Assembly: GCA_003246035.1 (NCBI GenBank)
Contig: QKBP01000095.1
Location: forward strand, 1-21,299
Length of the DNA: 21,299 bases
Source of the DNA: Desulfuromonadaceae bacterium
GTDB lineage: Bacteria > Desulfobacterota > Desulfuromonadia > Desulfuromonadales > SZUA-401
Reading direction: 5' to 3'
Shown here: positions 6,901-14,065 of the stretch, piece by piece
Numbering within the stretch: the stretch's first letter is position 1
Layout of the letters: every line of letters begins with the position of its first letter
Translations under genes and position numbers: made by a program
Notes under the pieces: model-generated
What the model was told of the DNA's origin: nothing
Seen by the model: only the letters and a program-made list of their open reading frames with translations
Databases searched by the model: none

Positions 6901-9812
6901 TGCGCGTCGAGGTCGCCGACCGCGACAGTGACGGGGGGTATGTCATCTACGCCGAGGAGGTCCCGTTCCTGAGCGTGCGCATGCCGCCGAGCGACAAACC
7001 CCTCGACAGCAACGTCTTCGTGATCAGCGGGGAGACCGAGCCGCTCAACCGCGTGGTGATCAACGGTCGGCCGGTGTCCGTGGCGAGCGACGGGCACTTC
7101 ACCGCGACCCTCAACCTCCCGCAGGGGACCAGCCCTCTGAAAATCGAGGTCTTTGACCCGGCGGGGCACCGCGGCGCGATCGAGCGCGAGCTGACGATCA
7201 GCGACACCCGCCTGTTCCTGCTCGCCTTCGCCGACGGCAAGCTCAGCCAGCTCGAGACTTCGGGGAACCTCGAAAACGCCGGCCGCGACAAGCGCAGCGA
7301 AGTGGTCACCGAAGGGCGCCTGGCCCTCTACCTCAAGGGGACGATCGCCGGCCGCTACCTGCTGACGGCGGCCTTCGACACCGGGCGCGGTGAATTCGAC
7401 CAGCTGTTCAAGGATCTCGATGCCGGCGAACAGGATCGGCTGCTCACCAACCTCGACCCCGACAAGCTCTACCCGGTCTACGGCGACACCAGCACTCTGG
7501 TCTACGACACCGAGAGCCAGGGGAAGCTCTACCTCGCGCTCGAAAGCGACGAGCTGCAGCTGCTGCTCGGCAACTACCGGCTCGACATGGCCGGCGGCGA
7601 GCTCGCCACCTATCGCCGCACCCTCTACGGCGGGCACGTCGTCTACCGTTCCAGCGAGGCGAGCCGCTACGGGGCTCCCCGCAGCGAGCTGGAGGCGTTC
7701 GTCGCCGAGGTTCGCCAGGTGCATGTGCGCGACGAACTCGAGGCGACCGGCGGCTCGCTCTACTACCTGAGCCACGACGCGGTGATCGAGGGGAGCGAGC
7801 AGGTCGCCCTGGTGGTACGCGACAAGCTGACCGGTCTGCAGCTGGCGCGTATCCCCCAGGAGCCGAACGTCGACTACACCATCAAGTACCCGGAAGGGCG
7901 GCTTCTCTTTTACCGTCCGGTCTCGAGCGTCCAGTTCGACGAGCGCCTGGTCGACCAGCAGCTGCTGGCCGGTAACCCGGTGCTGATCAGCATCGACTAC
8001 GAGGCCGAGGTCGAGGCCTTCGAGAACAGCGGCGGCGGCGGCCGGGTGCGCCAGCAGCTCGGCGATCACTTCGCCCTCGGCGCAACCGTGGTCCAGGACG
8101 AGACCGGCGGGGCGCGCTATGAACTGTGGGGGGTCGACAGCGAGGTTCGGCTCGGCGAGGCGACCCGCCTGCTGGCCGAATACGCCGAGAGCAAGGGGAG
8201 CGACGCGAGCGTGCATGTCAGCCATGACGGCGGCCTGAGTTACAGCGAGGTCCCGGCCGGCGCCTTCGACAGCGGCAGCGCCTGGAAAGTCGCCGCCGAG
8301 CTCGACGTCGGCAGCTGGCTGGGGCACCCGAAGAGCGTCGACGTCGGCCTCTATCACAAGCTGCTCGACCCCGGCTACGAGGCCTCCGGCCACCAGGGCG
8401 AGCGGGGGACCCGCAAGAGCGGTGCGCACCTGACCCTGCGCCCGGCCGAGCACCATACCCTGCGCGCCCGCTACGATCTCGAGGAGCACGACGAGACCCT
8501 GGCGGACAACCTCGAGCGCCGTGAGACCGGGACCCTGCAGTGGCACTACCATCACGAGCGCTGGCGCCTGACCTGCGAATACCTCTGGCAGGCGGCCGAG
8601 GACCGAAGCGGCGTCGAGCTTGCCCACGACCAGTACGCCGCGCTGCGCCTCAGCGGTGAACCGCTCGAGAACCTGACGGCCTGGGCCGAGCACCAGCAGA
8701 CCCTCGACGGGCTCGAAAACGACCAGACCAGCGTCGGGCTCGATTACCGTCTGTGGCGCTCCCTCTCGCTCCACGCCAGCGCCACCGACGGAACCCTCGG
8801 CAAGGCCGCCGAGGGTGGGGTGAGTTGGGGAGGGGCCGGGAGCAGCCTCTACCTCAGTCAGCGCCTGAGCGAGGACCAGGCCGAACGCTCCCAGGCCACG
8901 GTCCTGGGCGGCAAGTCCGACCGGGGCCCCCTCGGGACCACGGTCTACAGCGAGTACCAGTGGCGCCGCAGCTCGGCCGCCGACAGCCGGCTCTCGCTGG
9001 TCGGCCTGGAGCGCCGCTGGGATCTGACCCCGGGACTGACGCTCTTCTCAGGAGGCGAATTCGTCTCGCTCGATACCGCCGAGGACAGCCGGCGCTACAC
9101 CCTGACCGGAGGCTTCAGTTACAACCGCGGTGATCGCCTGCGCCTCAGCTCGCGCAACGAGCTGCGACGAGAAACGGGGCCGAGCGACCGCACCCAGACC
9201 CTCACGATCAACCGCGGCGAGTTCCAGCTGGGCGACGATTTCACCCTGCTCGGGGTCTACCGCTACAGCGACACCGAGGAGGACGGGAGCGGTGCCACTC
9301 TCGCCGGTTTCGAGGAGATCAGCATCGGCCTCGCCTACCGGCCGGTGGACCACGACCGTTTCAACGCCCTGGCACGGGTCACCCGCCTGACCGACCAACG
9401 CCCCCGGGAGAGCATCGCGACGGAGCTGGTCGAGGCCGAACTGGAAAGTGTCGCGGTCGAGTGGTCACTGCAGCTGCACCGCCGGATCGAATGGATCGAG
9501 AAGCAGGCGCTGCGGCGCCTCGAGGAGTTCGATCCGACCCAGGCCCCCTACGAAAGCGTCGCCTGGCTCTCCCTGCATCGACTCAACCTGCAGGCCCGCC
9601 CGGATCTCGATCTCGGGCTCGAATACCGCACGCTCGACGAGGACGCCAGCGCCAGCCGGCGCAGCGGCTGGCTGACCGAGCTCTCCTGGCAGGCCCAGCG
9701 CAACTTCCGCCTCGGAGTCGGCTACAATTTCACCGACTTCTCCGACGACGAGCGTTCGCTCAACAACTACTCGGTGCGCGGCTGGTTCCTGCGCGCCCAG
9801 GGGATGTACTGA
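3942..9812 (+). CDS. Giant multidomain OmpA-family outer-membrane beta-barrel protein
   Basis: This is a 1956-residue exported protein; its signal peptide is hydrophobic at 14-33 and ends FSALA. It shows an N-terminal NSATGTVGGL motif shared with the two preceding proteins, then a Big_1/invasin-like Ig domain (about 222-315). A DUF11 domain (about 320-455) contains CDSC, and an SdrD-B/Cna-B-like domain (about 462-560) opens with DHDGDGWQDAGEEG. An OmpA C-terminal peptidoglycan-binding domain spans about 725-828 (EGHSDAQGND, N-x-x-L-S-x-x-R-A, LNRRIEI). Ig-like repeats fill about 845-1088. From about 1090 there is a long alternating region with PDKLYPVYGDTSTLVYDT, and strand-rich sequence runs to a C-terminal Tyr, consistent with an outer-membrane barrel. 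It starts one base after the previous stop. A surface scaffold, receptor or export pore is inferred; the substrate is unknown. Confidence 0.88.
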   Translation: MRARIRTRPVAPRGLLLGSLLLVLASLWPFSALALTNSATGTVGGLPLDTSQATVTLVRDAGNAVDSVLGEINPGSVLAATPVSFRLTVAPTFGSGSSGFDRLELTAPAGYAGLNAISVLRDGTPLPLATCAVPVPGSVCQQVSGSTLTLLFGNTISGSTNRVAVDFSATSPAAPGPGSFAAAIDLAASPALPQSVTPGDADGDPLNNNKLTVGVSTAVDPGTSRFVADPPVVLADGIATSTLIATLIGPDGLPVAGRNLAFTSDRPGDSVTNPPSTNGNGMATGTIASTEVGVATVTATDSDGTAILQRAQVFFTQGDVLEIDKRASRDEVLIGETVTYTVAVRNRTSRDIVQVHLEDHLPPNFVYRAGSARVNGTPVPDPGGVRQLTFDLGTLPARVDVNGNGQADPGEAGYLELSYQLIVSAGAIPGTYSNRAWARDVCDSCRISNESSAEVEVALDPLFDLGTIIGKVFEDHDGDGWQDAGEEGIPGAMVVLDEGTYVLTDPHGRFHFPAVTPGERLVKINLLGLGNGAASTTGDMQVVSLTPGLLAKVNFGVAYRYEESAIGSPPVFGIAVDSSGSERPIEIHGSVEDHQLLLNGQPVVLPGNDVRLQRETLEELVVLEGGELREPVTFAVFARGDRPPESWTLNIYDEGGKLAQSFSGTGSPPQPLHWDGRLTDGRLIAGGEIYQYQLESRYPDGTRMLSARRLFGVDRVSAISMSLTGDAFVIGSAELGPRACEALSAAATILREHPQEVVVIEGHSDAQGNDTYNLRLSQQRADAARDYLVGNEGLPAERFVAIGYGETRPVASNRLPEGRTLNRRIEIKGEYLEVERSRLLDQYHVPPQVVINGTPADTNGDGRFHAREGAPEGSLEIAMNDPQGASIVTRVAVPRCEILQPRGAQVVPFEQAEGEFLTGPDDTEASILIRTRLLGHTDPGNRVWHGTQDLAVTADGGFEAPLELKRGANHVSLLIENAAGFTRLAGLRVEVADRDSDGGYVIYAEEVPFLSVRMPPSDKPLDSNVFVISGETEPLNRVVINGRPVSVASDGHFTATLNLPQGTSPLKIEVFDPAGHRGAIERELTISDTRLFLLAFADGKLSQLETSGNLENAGRDKRSEVVTEGRLALYLKGTIAGRYLLTAAFDTGRGEFDQLFKDLDAGEQDRLLTNLDPDKLYPVYGDTSTLVYDTESQGKLYLALESDELQLLLGNYRLDMAGGELATYRRTLYGGHVVYRSSEASRYGAPRSELEAFVAEVRQVHVRDELEATGGSLYYLSHDAVIEGSEQVALVVRDKLTGLQLARIPQEPNVDYTIKYPEGRLLFYRPVSSVQFDERLVDQQLLAGNPVLISIDYEAEVEAFENSGGGGRVRQQLGDHFALGATVVQDETGGARYELWGVDSEVRLGEATRLLAEYAESKGSDASVHVSHDGGLSYSEVPAGAFDSGSAWKVAAELDVGSWLGHPKSVDVGLYHKLLDPGYEASGHQGERGTRKSGAHLTLRPAEHHTLRARYDLEEHDETLADNLERRETGTLQWHYHHERWRLTCEYLWQAAEDRSGVELAHDQYAALRLSGEPLENLTAWAEHQQTLDGLENDQTSVGLDYRLWRSLSLHASATDGTLGKAAEGGVSWGGAGSSLYLSQRLSEDQAERSQATVLGGKSDRGPLGTTVYSEYQWRRSSAADSRLSLVGLERRWDLTPGLTLFSGGEFVSLDTAEDSRRYTLTGGFSYNRGDRLRLSSRNELRRETGPSDRTQTLTINRGEFQLGDDFTLLGVYRYSDTEEDGSGATLAGFEEISIGLAYRPVDHDRFNALARVTRLTDQRPRESIATELVEAELESVAVEWSLQLHRRIEWIEKQALRRLEEFDPTQAPYESVAWLSLHRLNLQARPDLDLGLEYRTLDEDASASRRSGWLTELSWQAQRNFRLGVGYNFTDFSDDERSLNNYSVRGWFLRAQGMY

Positions 9813-11116
9813 TGGCCGACAAGAAGAGGCGCACCGGATTCAGGACCCTGCGCGAGGGGATCATCACCATCGCGCTGGTGCTGCTGTGCTTCCTGGTCCT
9901 GATGAACGTGCTCAACCTCCTCTTCCCGACCGGGACCGGCCTCAACCTGCTGATCGGGCGCGCCCCGGAAGAGACCGCGACCGGCCGAGCGGCGGAGAGC
10001 GAATCGCACCTGCAGCACGGCGACCGGCAAGGAACCTTCGGCGAGGACTACGGCTGGGCGGCGGTGCTGGAAAATTCGCACCACCGGGTCAAGAGCAAGC
10101 GCGGCAGCGACATCGCCTGGGAGCCGGCCCGCGCCGGCATGCGCCTCTACGACCAGGACGCCATCCAGACCCTGGAAAAGTCCTCGGCGCTGATCCGCTT
10201 CGACGCGGAGAACGTCATCGATCTCGACGAGAACTCGCTGATCGTCATCCGGCGCATGGAGAAGGACCTGCTCTTCAAGGAGAAGCGCAGCTACATGGTG
10301 ATGGTCGACGGGGTGCTGCGCGGCCGCCTGAACGCCGCCGACGAAAACGGCGTCTATCTCGAGGTCGCCCTCCCCAACGCCACCACCCGCCTGCAGGCCC
10401 AGCCGAACGGCGGCGAAGCGGTCGAGTTCCGCATCGACGTGGCCCAGGACGAAGGTTCGGCGGTGACGATCTTCTCCGGCGAGGCCGAGGTCGAGGCCAA
10501 CGGCGAGGCGGTCTGGCTGGGGGCCAACCAGATGACCCGCATCGCCGGCGACGAAGCCCCTTCCGCACCGCTCGCTCTCCCCCGCGCCGCCAGGCTGACC
10601 GCCCCGGCCCACGACACCCTGTTTGCCTACCGGAGCCTCCCGCCGCGGGTCAGGCTCGACTGGCAGGCGGTTCCGGGGATCGAGGGCTACCGCCTGCTGC
10701 TGGCACGGGACCGCAGGTTCCGCGACATCGTCCTGGAAGAGAAACTCGATCAACCCGGCTTCGTGCACGGCAACCTGACCCCCGGGACCTACTACTGGAA
10801 GGTCAGCTCACTCGCCGACCAGGTCGAAGGGAGCTTCAGCGAAGTGCGCCGCTTCCGACTGGCTCAGGACCAGGAGCCTCCCCACCTCGAACTGGCGCTG
10901 CCGGAGCAGGTCGACAAGCCGGACCTGGAGATCGCGGGTCAGACCGAACCGGATGCCCAACTGTATATCTCGGGAGAATCGGTGACGCTCGGCTCCGCAG
11001 GGGGGTTCCGGCATCCGGTGACCCTGGAGCCGGGCCTCAACATCGTGGTCGTCGAAGCGGTTGACGCCGCCGGGAACGTCACCTATCGTTCACAGTTGAT
11101 CCAGGGGAAATTCTGA
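9812..11116 (+). CDS. Membrane-anchored FecR-domain protein with FN3/Ig-like modules
   Basis: The ATG overlaps the stop of the barrel gene by one base (TGATG), with AGGGG eight bases upstream, so translation is probably coupled. The 434-residue product has a short basic N-terminus and a single membrane segment at about 17-38 without a clear cleavage site. A FecR-like domain spans about 85-245 (RFDAENVIDLDENSLIVIRR, IFSGEAEVEANGEAVWLGAN). A fibronectin-type-III-like fold follows at about 262-352 (LDWQAVPGIEGYRLLLARD, PGTYYWKVSS), then a bacterial Ig-like domain at about 357-430 (EIAGQTEPDA, VEAVDAAGNV). FecR domains classically relay envelope signals to ECF sigma factors, but no sigma gene is adjacent; a histidine kinase is. 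A periplasmic partner of the barrel protein or the kinase is an inference. Confidence 0.82.
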   Translation: MADKKRRTGFRTLREGIITIALVLLCFLVLMNVLNLLFPTGTGLNLLIGRAPEETATGRAAESESHLQHGDRQGTFGEDYGWAAVLENSHHRVKSKRGSDIAWEPARAGMRLYDQDAIQTLEKSSALIRFDAENVIDLDENSLIVIRRMEKDLLFKEKRSYMVMVDGVLRGRLNAADENGVYLEVALPNATTRLQAQPNGGEAVEFRIDVAQDEGSAVTIFSGEAEVEANGEAVWLGANQMTRIAGDEAPSAPLALPRAARLTAPAHDTLFAYRSLPPRVRLDWQAVPGIEGYRLLLARDRRFRDIVLEEKLDQPGFVHGNLTPGTYYWKVSSLADQVEGSFSEVRRFRLAQDQEPPHLELALPEQVDKPDLEIAGQTEPDAQLYISGESVTLGSAGGFRHPVTLEPGLNIVVVEAVDAAGNVTYRSQLIQGKF

Positions 11117-11141
11117 GGACACCCCGACACAAGGAAAGTCG

Positions 11142-12959
11142 ATGCTCAAGAACCTGCGATTTCCGATCCGCTTCAAGATCCTGGTGACCCTGCTGGTGGT
11201 TATCACCGCTGTCGTGACCCTGATTACCTTCATCATGGCGAACCTGTTTCACGCCGACAAACGGGTCTACATCCAGGACCTGACCGCCGCTACAGCCGGA
11301 AACGGCGCCGACAAGTCCCGGGCGCTGCTAACCAGTTACCGCGACAGCCTGCAGGTCTTCGCCAACCTCGCCCTGGATCGTTCGATCCCCTCCAGCAGCC
11401 GCAGCCGCCTGCTGCAGAACAGCTTTGAGGAGCTCGGCGAGTTCATCGCCATCTCCCTCTACCCGGACACAAGCGACCCGATCATCATCTTCGACGCCCG
11501 GGCCCTCGATGGGGCCGGACTCGACCGCAGGCATATCGACGAGATCCGCCGGCACTTCCCCCTGCCTATCGAGGCACTGAAGCCTGGGGAACTGTACGTG
11601 GTCAACAGCAGCTACAACCCTGCCCTGCCGAATTTCACCCTGGCCATGAAGGTCCCCGTGGACCGCGGCCAGCACGAGCTGCTGCTGGCCGCGCTGATCC
11701 GCCCTGACCGGCTTCTGGCCCTGCACCAGCAAAACTCTACCTTCCGCGTCTACCTTGCCGACGCGCGGGGGGACTACCTGACTCACCCCGAGACCGGTGC
11801 CGTTCTCCCTGCGGAGCACCGGAGCCTCCCCGAAAAGATCCGTACCGAGATCGTCGAAAAGCGCTTTGACCGCGTGGTCGAGATCGACCAGGGGGAAGAG
11901 CACATGATCACCGGCTTCGCCCCGGTCGGCCTCGCCGGGCTGACCACCATCGCCCAGGTGCCGCGCAGCGCGATTTTCCTCACCACCCGCGACCTGCTCA
12001 GCAACATGCTGATCCTCTCGCTGGTGCTGCTGACCCTGGCCGCACTGCTGAGCCTGTTCTGGTCGCGTCTGATCACGCGCCCTCTCGAGCTGCTCTCCCA
12101 GGCCACCCAGGAACTTGGAAAAGGACAGTTCAACATCAACGTGGCCCCTTCGTCCCGCGACGAGATCGGTGAACTGGCCGAATCGTTCAACACCATGGCC
12201 GTGGAACTCGACGGCCGCGATAAAGCCCTCAAACAGACCCAGGCAGCGCTGGTCCAGTCAGAGAAAATGGCCGCCTTCGGCCAACTGGGGGCCGGAATCG
12301 CCCACGAGGTCAAGAACCCGCTCGCCGGGATCCTCGGCCTGACTCAGCTCTGCCTGCGCAAGGCAGAGGGTGGCACCCCTCTGCATCGCAACCTCTCGCT
12401 GATCGAAAAGGAGACCAAGCGCTGCCAGATGATCATGGACAACCTGCTCCGCTTCGCCCGCAAGGAAGAGGTCGACTTTTATCTTGTCGCAATCAATGAC
12501 GTGATCCGCGCCGCGGTGGAAATCGTCGATCACCAGCTCCGCATCAACCAGATCGAACTGCGCCTCGCCCTGGGGGACAAGCTCCCCAACCTCGAGGGGA
12601 ACGCCAACCAGCTCCAGCAGGTGCTGATGAACCTGCTGATCAATGCCCAGCAGGCAATGGCCGGCAAACCCGGTCTCGTCACGGTTACCAGCCGGCAGGT
12701 CGGGGCGGGCAAGGTGCAGGTGCGGGTCGAGGACAACGGCCCCGGCATCAAGCCGGAGGTGCTGAAACGGATCTTCGAGCCCTTCTTTACAACCAAGGCG
12801 GCCGGCCAGGGGACAGGACTCGGACTCTCCGTGAGCTTCGGCATCATCCAGAATCACAACGGCTCGATCGAGGTCGAGAGCACACCCGGCGTCGGCTCCA
12901 CCTTTATCCTTACCCTTCCGTGCCTCGCCGAATCGCGGCGCCGGGAAAAATCAAATTGA
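11142..12959 (+). CDS. Membrane sensor histidine kinase with extracytoplasmic sensor and HAMP
   Basis: The product has 605 residues; the start has AAGGAAAG three bases upstream. Transmembrane helices lie at about 12-34 and 283-306. They enclose a roughly 245-residue periplasmic sensor that looks like a Cache-type fold (LYVVNSSYNP, FRVYLADARGDYLTHPETG). A HAMP linker follows (about 307-360), then HisKA with the phosphoacceptor H388 in AHEVKNP. The HATPase domain has an N box (N497, N501), G1 DNGPGI (531-536), the F box FEPFFTTK and G2 GTGLGLS, so every kinase box is intact. It would autophosphorylate at H388 and pass phosphate to the receiver-GGDEF protein encoded 30 bases downstream. The signal is unknown; the neighbouring envelope proteins make an envelope or surface cue plausible. 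Confidence 0.93.
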   Translation: MLKNLRFPIRFKILVTLLVVITAVVTLITFIMANLFHADKRVYIQDLTAATAGNGADKSRALLTSYRDSLQVFANLALDRSIPSSSRSRLLQNSFEELGEFIAISLYPDTSDPIIIFDARALDGAGLDRRHIDEIRRHFPLPIEALKPGELYVVNSSYNPALPNFTLAMKVPVDRGQHELLLAALIRPDRLLALHQQNSTFRVYLADARGDYLTHPETGAVLPAEHRSLPEKIRTEIVEKRFDRVVEIDQGEEHMITGFAPVGLAGLTTIAQVPRSAIFLTTRDLLSNMLILSLVLLTLAALLSLFWSRLITRPLELLSQATQELGKGQFNINVAPSSRDEIGELAESFNTMAVELDGRDKALKQTQAALVQSEKMAAFGQLGAGIAHEVKNPLAGILGLTQLCLRKAEGGTPLHRNLSLIEKETKRCQMIMDNLLRFARKEEVDFYLVAINDVIRAAVEIVDHQLRINQIELRLALGDKLPNLEGNANQLQQVLMNLLINAQQAMAGKPGLVTVTSRQVGAGKVQVRVEDNGPGIKPEVLKRIFEPFFTTKAAGQGTGLGLSVSFGIIQNHNGSIEVESTPGVGSTFILTLPCLAESRRREKSN

Positions 12960-12989
12960 CCTGAATCGTCAAAAGGTTAGAATAATCGG

Positions 12990-13967
12990 ATGGCTAATGA
13001 AGAAACATCCCAAGACCTGAACCGCATCCTGGTAGTCGATGATGAGACCTCCCTGCGCCTCGTTTTGAGCGAGGTCCTCGCAGAGGAAGGCTACCAGGTG
13101 ACGACCGCGGCGAGTGCCGAGGAGGCCCTCGAGCACTTCGCTTCGCAGACCTTCGAGCTGATGTTCTGCGACATCGTGATGCCCGGAATCAGCGGAATCG
13201 AACTGCTCAAGCAGGTCAAGGAGCGCTATCCCGATACCGAGGTGATCATCATCACCAGCCACGCCTCCCTCGAAACGGCCATCACCGCCCTGCGCACAGG
13301 CGCCTACGACTATCTCCTCAAGCCTTTCGAGAGTCTCGACCTGGTCGCCTCTCTGGCCCATCGGGCCTTGGCCAAGGTGCGCCTCGAGAAAGAGAACCGC
13401 CGCCTGGTGGACGCCCTGCGTGAGAAGAACCTGGCCCTCGAAGAAGCCAATGCCCTCCTGCACGAACTCGCCATCCGGGACAGTCTGACCGGACTCTACA
13501 ATCACCGCTACTTTCATGACGCGATGATCACCGAAACCCACCGCTCACAGCGCCACAAGCGGACCTACTCGCTGTTGTTCATGGATATCGACGAATTCAA
13601 GGTCTTCAATGACACCCACGGTCACCCCAAGGGAGACGCCCTGCTGCGCGACCTGACTGACCTGGTCAGCGCGCGCCTGCGCCGTTCCGACGTGTTCGCC
13701 CGTTACGGCGGAGAGGAGTTCGTGGTGATTCTCCCCGAGACCACCAAGGAGGTCGCTCAGGAGCTCGCCGAGGATATCCGCTCGCTCATCGAGGAACACC
13801 CCTTCCCCGGCAGAGAGAACCAGCCCAAAGGGAAAGTCACCATCAGCATCGGTGTGGCGTCGTTCCCCGACGACGGCCGGACACCGACCTCCATCGTCAC
13901 CGCAGCCGACAATGCCCTCTACAGTGCCAAGCGCAGCGGTCGCAACCAGGTCTGCCTGGCCAGCTGA
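12990..13967 (+). CDS. Response regulator diguanylate cyclase (REC-GGDEF)
   Basis: This is a 325-residue soluble protein. The receiver domain (about 11-128) has the acidic pair D17/D18, phosphoacceptor D61 in CDIVMP, T89 and K111. A helical linker (about 130-160) joins it to a GGDEF domain (about 161-325), which converts two GTP to cyclic di-GMP. The active-site loop is GGEEF (240-244), a catalytically competent variant. The inhibitory I-site RRSD (231-234) lies exactly five residues ahead, so product inhibition is expected. N207 and D216, matching PleD guanine-contacting N335 and D344, are present. This argues for c-di-GMP and against the Hypr cyclic AMP-GMP type, which replaces that aspartate. 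The Shine-Dalgarno is weak (AAAAGG about 13 bases upstream). It closes the operon that carries a c-di-GMP riboswitch. Confidence 0.95.
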   Translation: MANEETSQDLNRILVVDDETSLRLVLSEVLAEEGYQVTTAASAEEALEHFASQTFELMFCDIVMPGISGIELLKQVKERYPDTEVIIITSHASLETAITALRTGAYDYLLKPFESLDLVASLAHRALAKVRLEKENRRLVDALREKNLALEEANALLHELAIRDSLTGLYNHRYFHDAMITETHRSQRHKRTYSLLFMDIDEFKVFNDTHGHPKGDALLRDLTDLVSARLRRSDVFARYGGEEFVVILPETTKEVAQELAEDIRSLIEEHPFPGRENQPKGKVTISIGVASFPDDGRTPTSIVTAADNALYSAKRSGRNQVCLAS

Positions 13968-14003
13968 CCCCTCCCCCCACCGACACGGCCCCCCGTGAAA
14001 CGG

Positions 14004-14033
14004 TTGCCCCGGTTTTTCCTGCCATGGTATAAG
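14004..14033 (+). promoter_or_regulatory. Possible sigma-70 promoter of the PBP1A gene
   Basis: TTGCCC (14004-14009), 18 bases, then TATAAG (14028-14033) lie in the 98-base gap before the penicillin-binding-protein gene. The -10 box is good and the -35 box moderate. A start near 14040 would leave a 25-base leader containing AAGGATAG. I see no strong terminator for the upstream operon in the same gap, so read-through is possible. Confidence 0.4.
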
Positions 14034-14065
14034 TACGTTTTGATACTTCCCCCAAGGATAGAACC

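Noticed and set aside
3927..8774. A 1615-codon open frame on the minus strand, antisense to the outer-membrane giant
   Set aside because: It is very rich in Gly, Ala, Val, Asp and Arg, shows no domain or signal, and lies exactly opposite a well-structured gene. In GC-rich DNA with biased codons, long antisense frames are common. The plus-strand frame has recognisable OmpA, DUF11 and SdrD-B motifs.
13968..14003. Possible terminator after the REC-GGDEF gene
   Set aside because: The only stem is about 4 bp (CCGT/ACGG) and is not directly followed by a T-run, so it is too weak to call.
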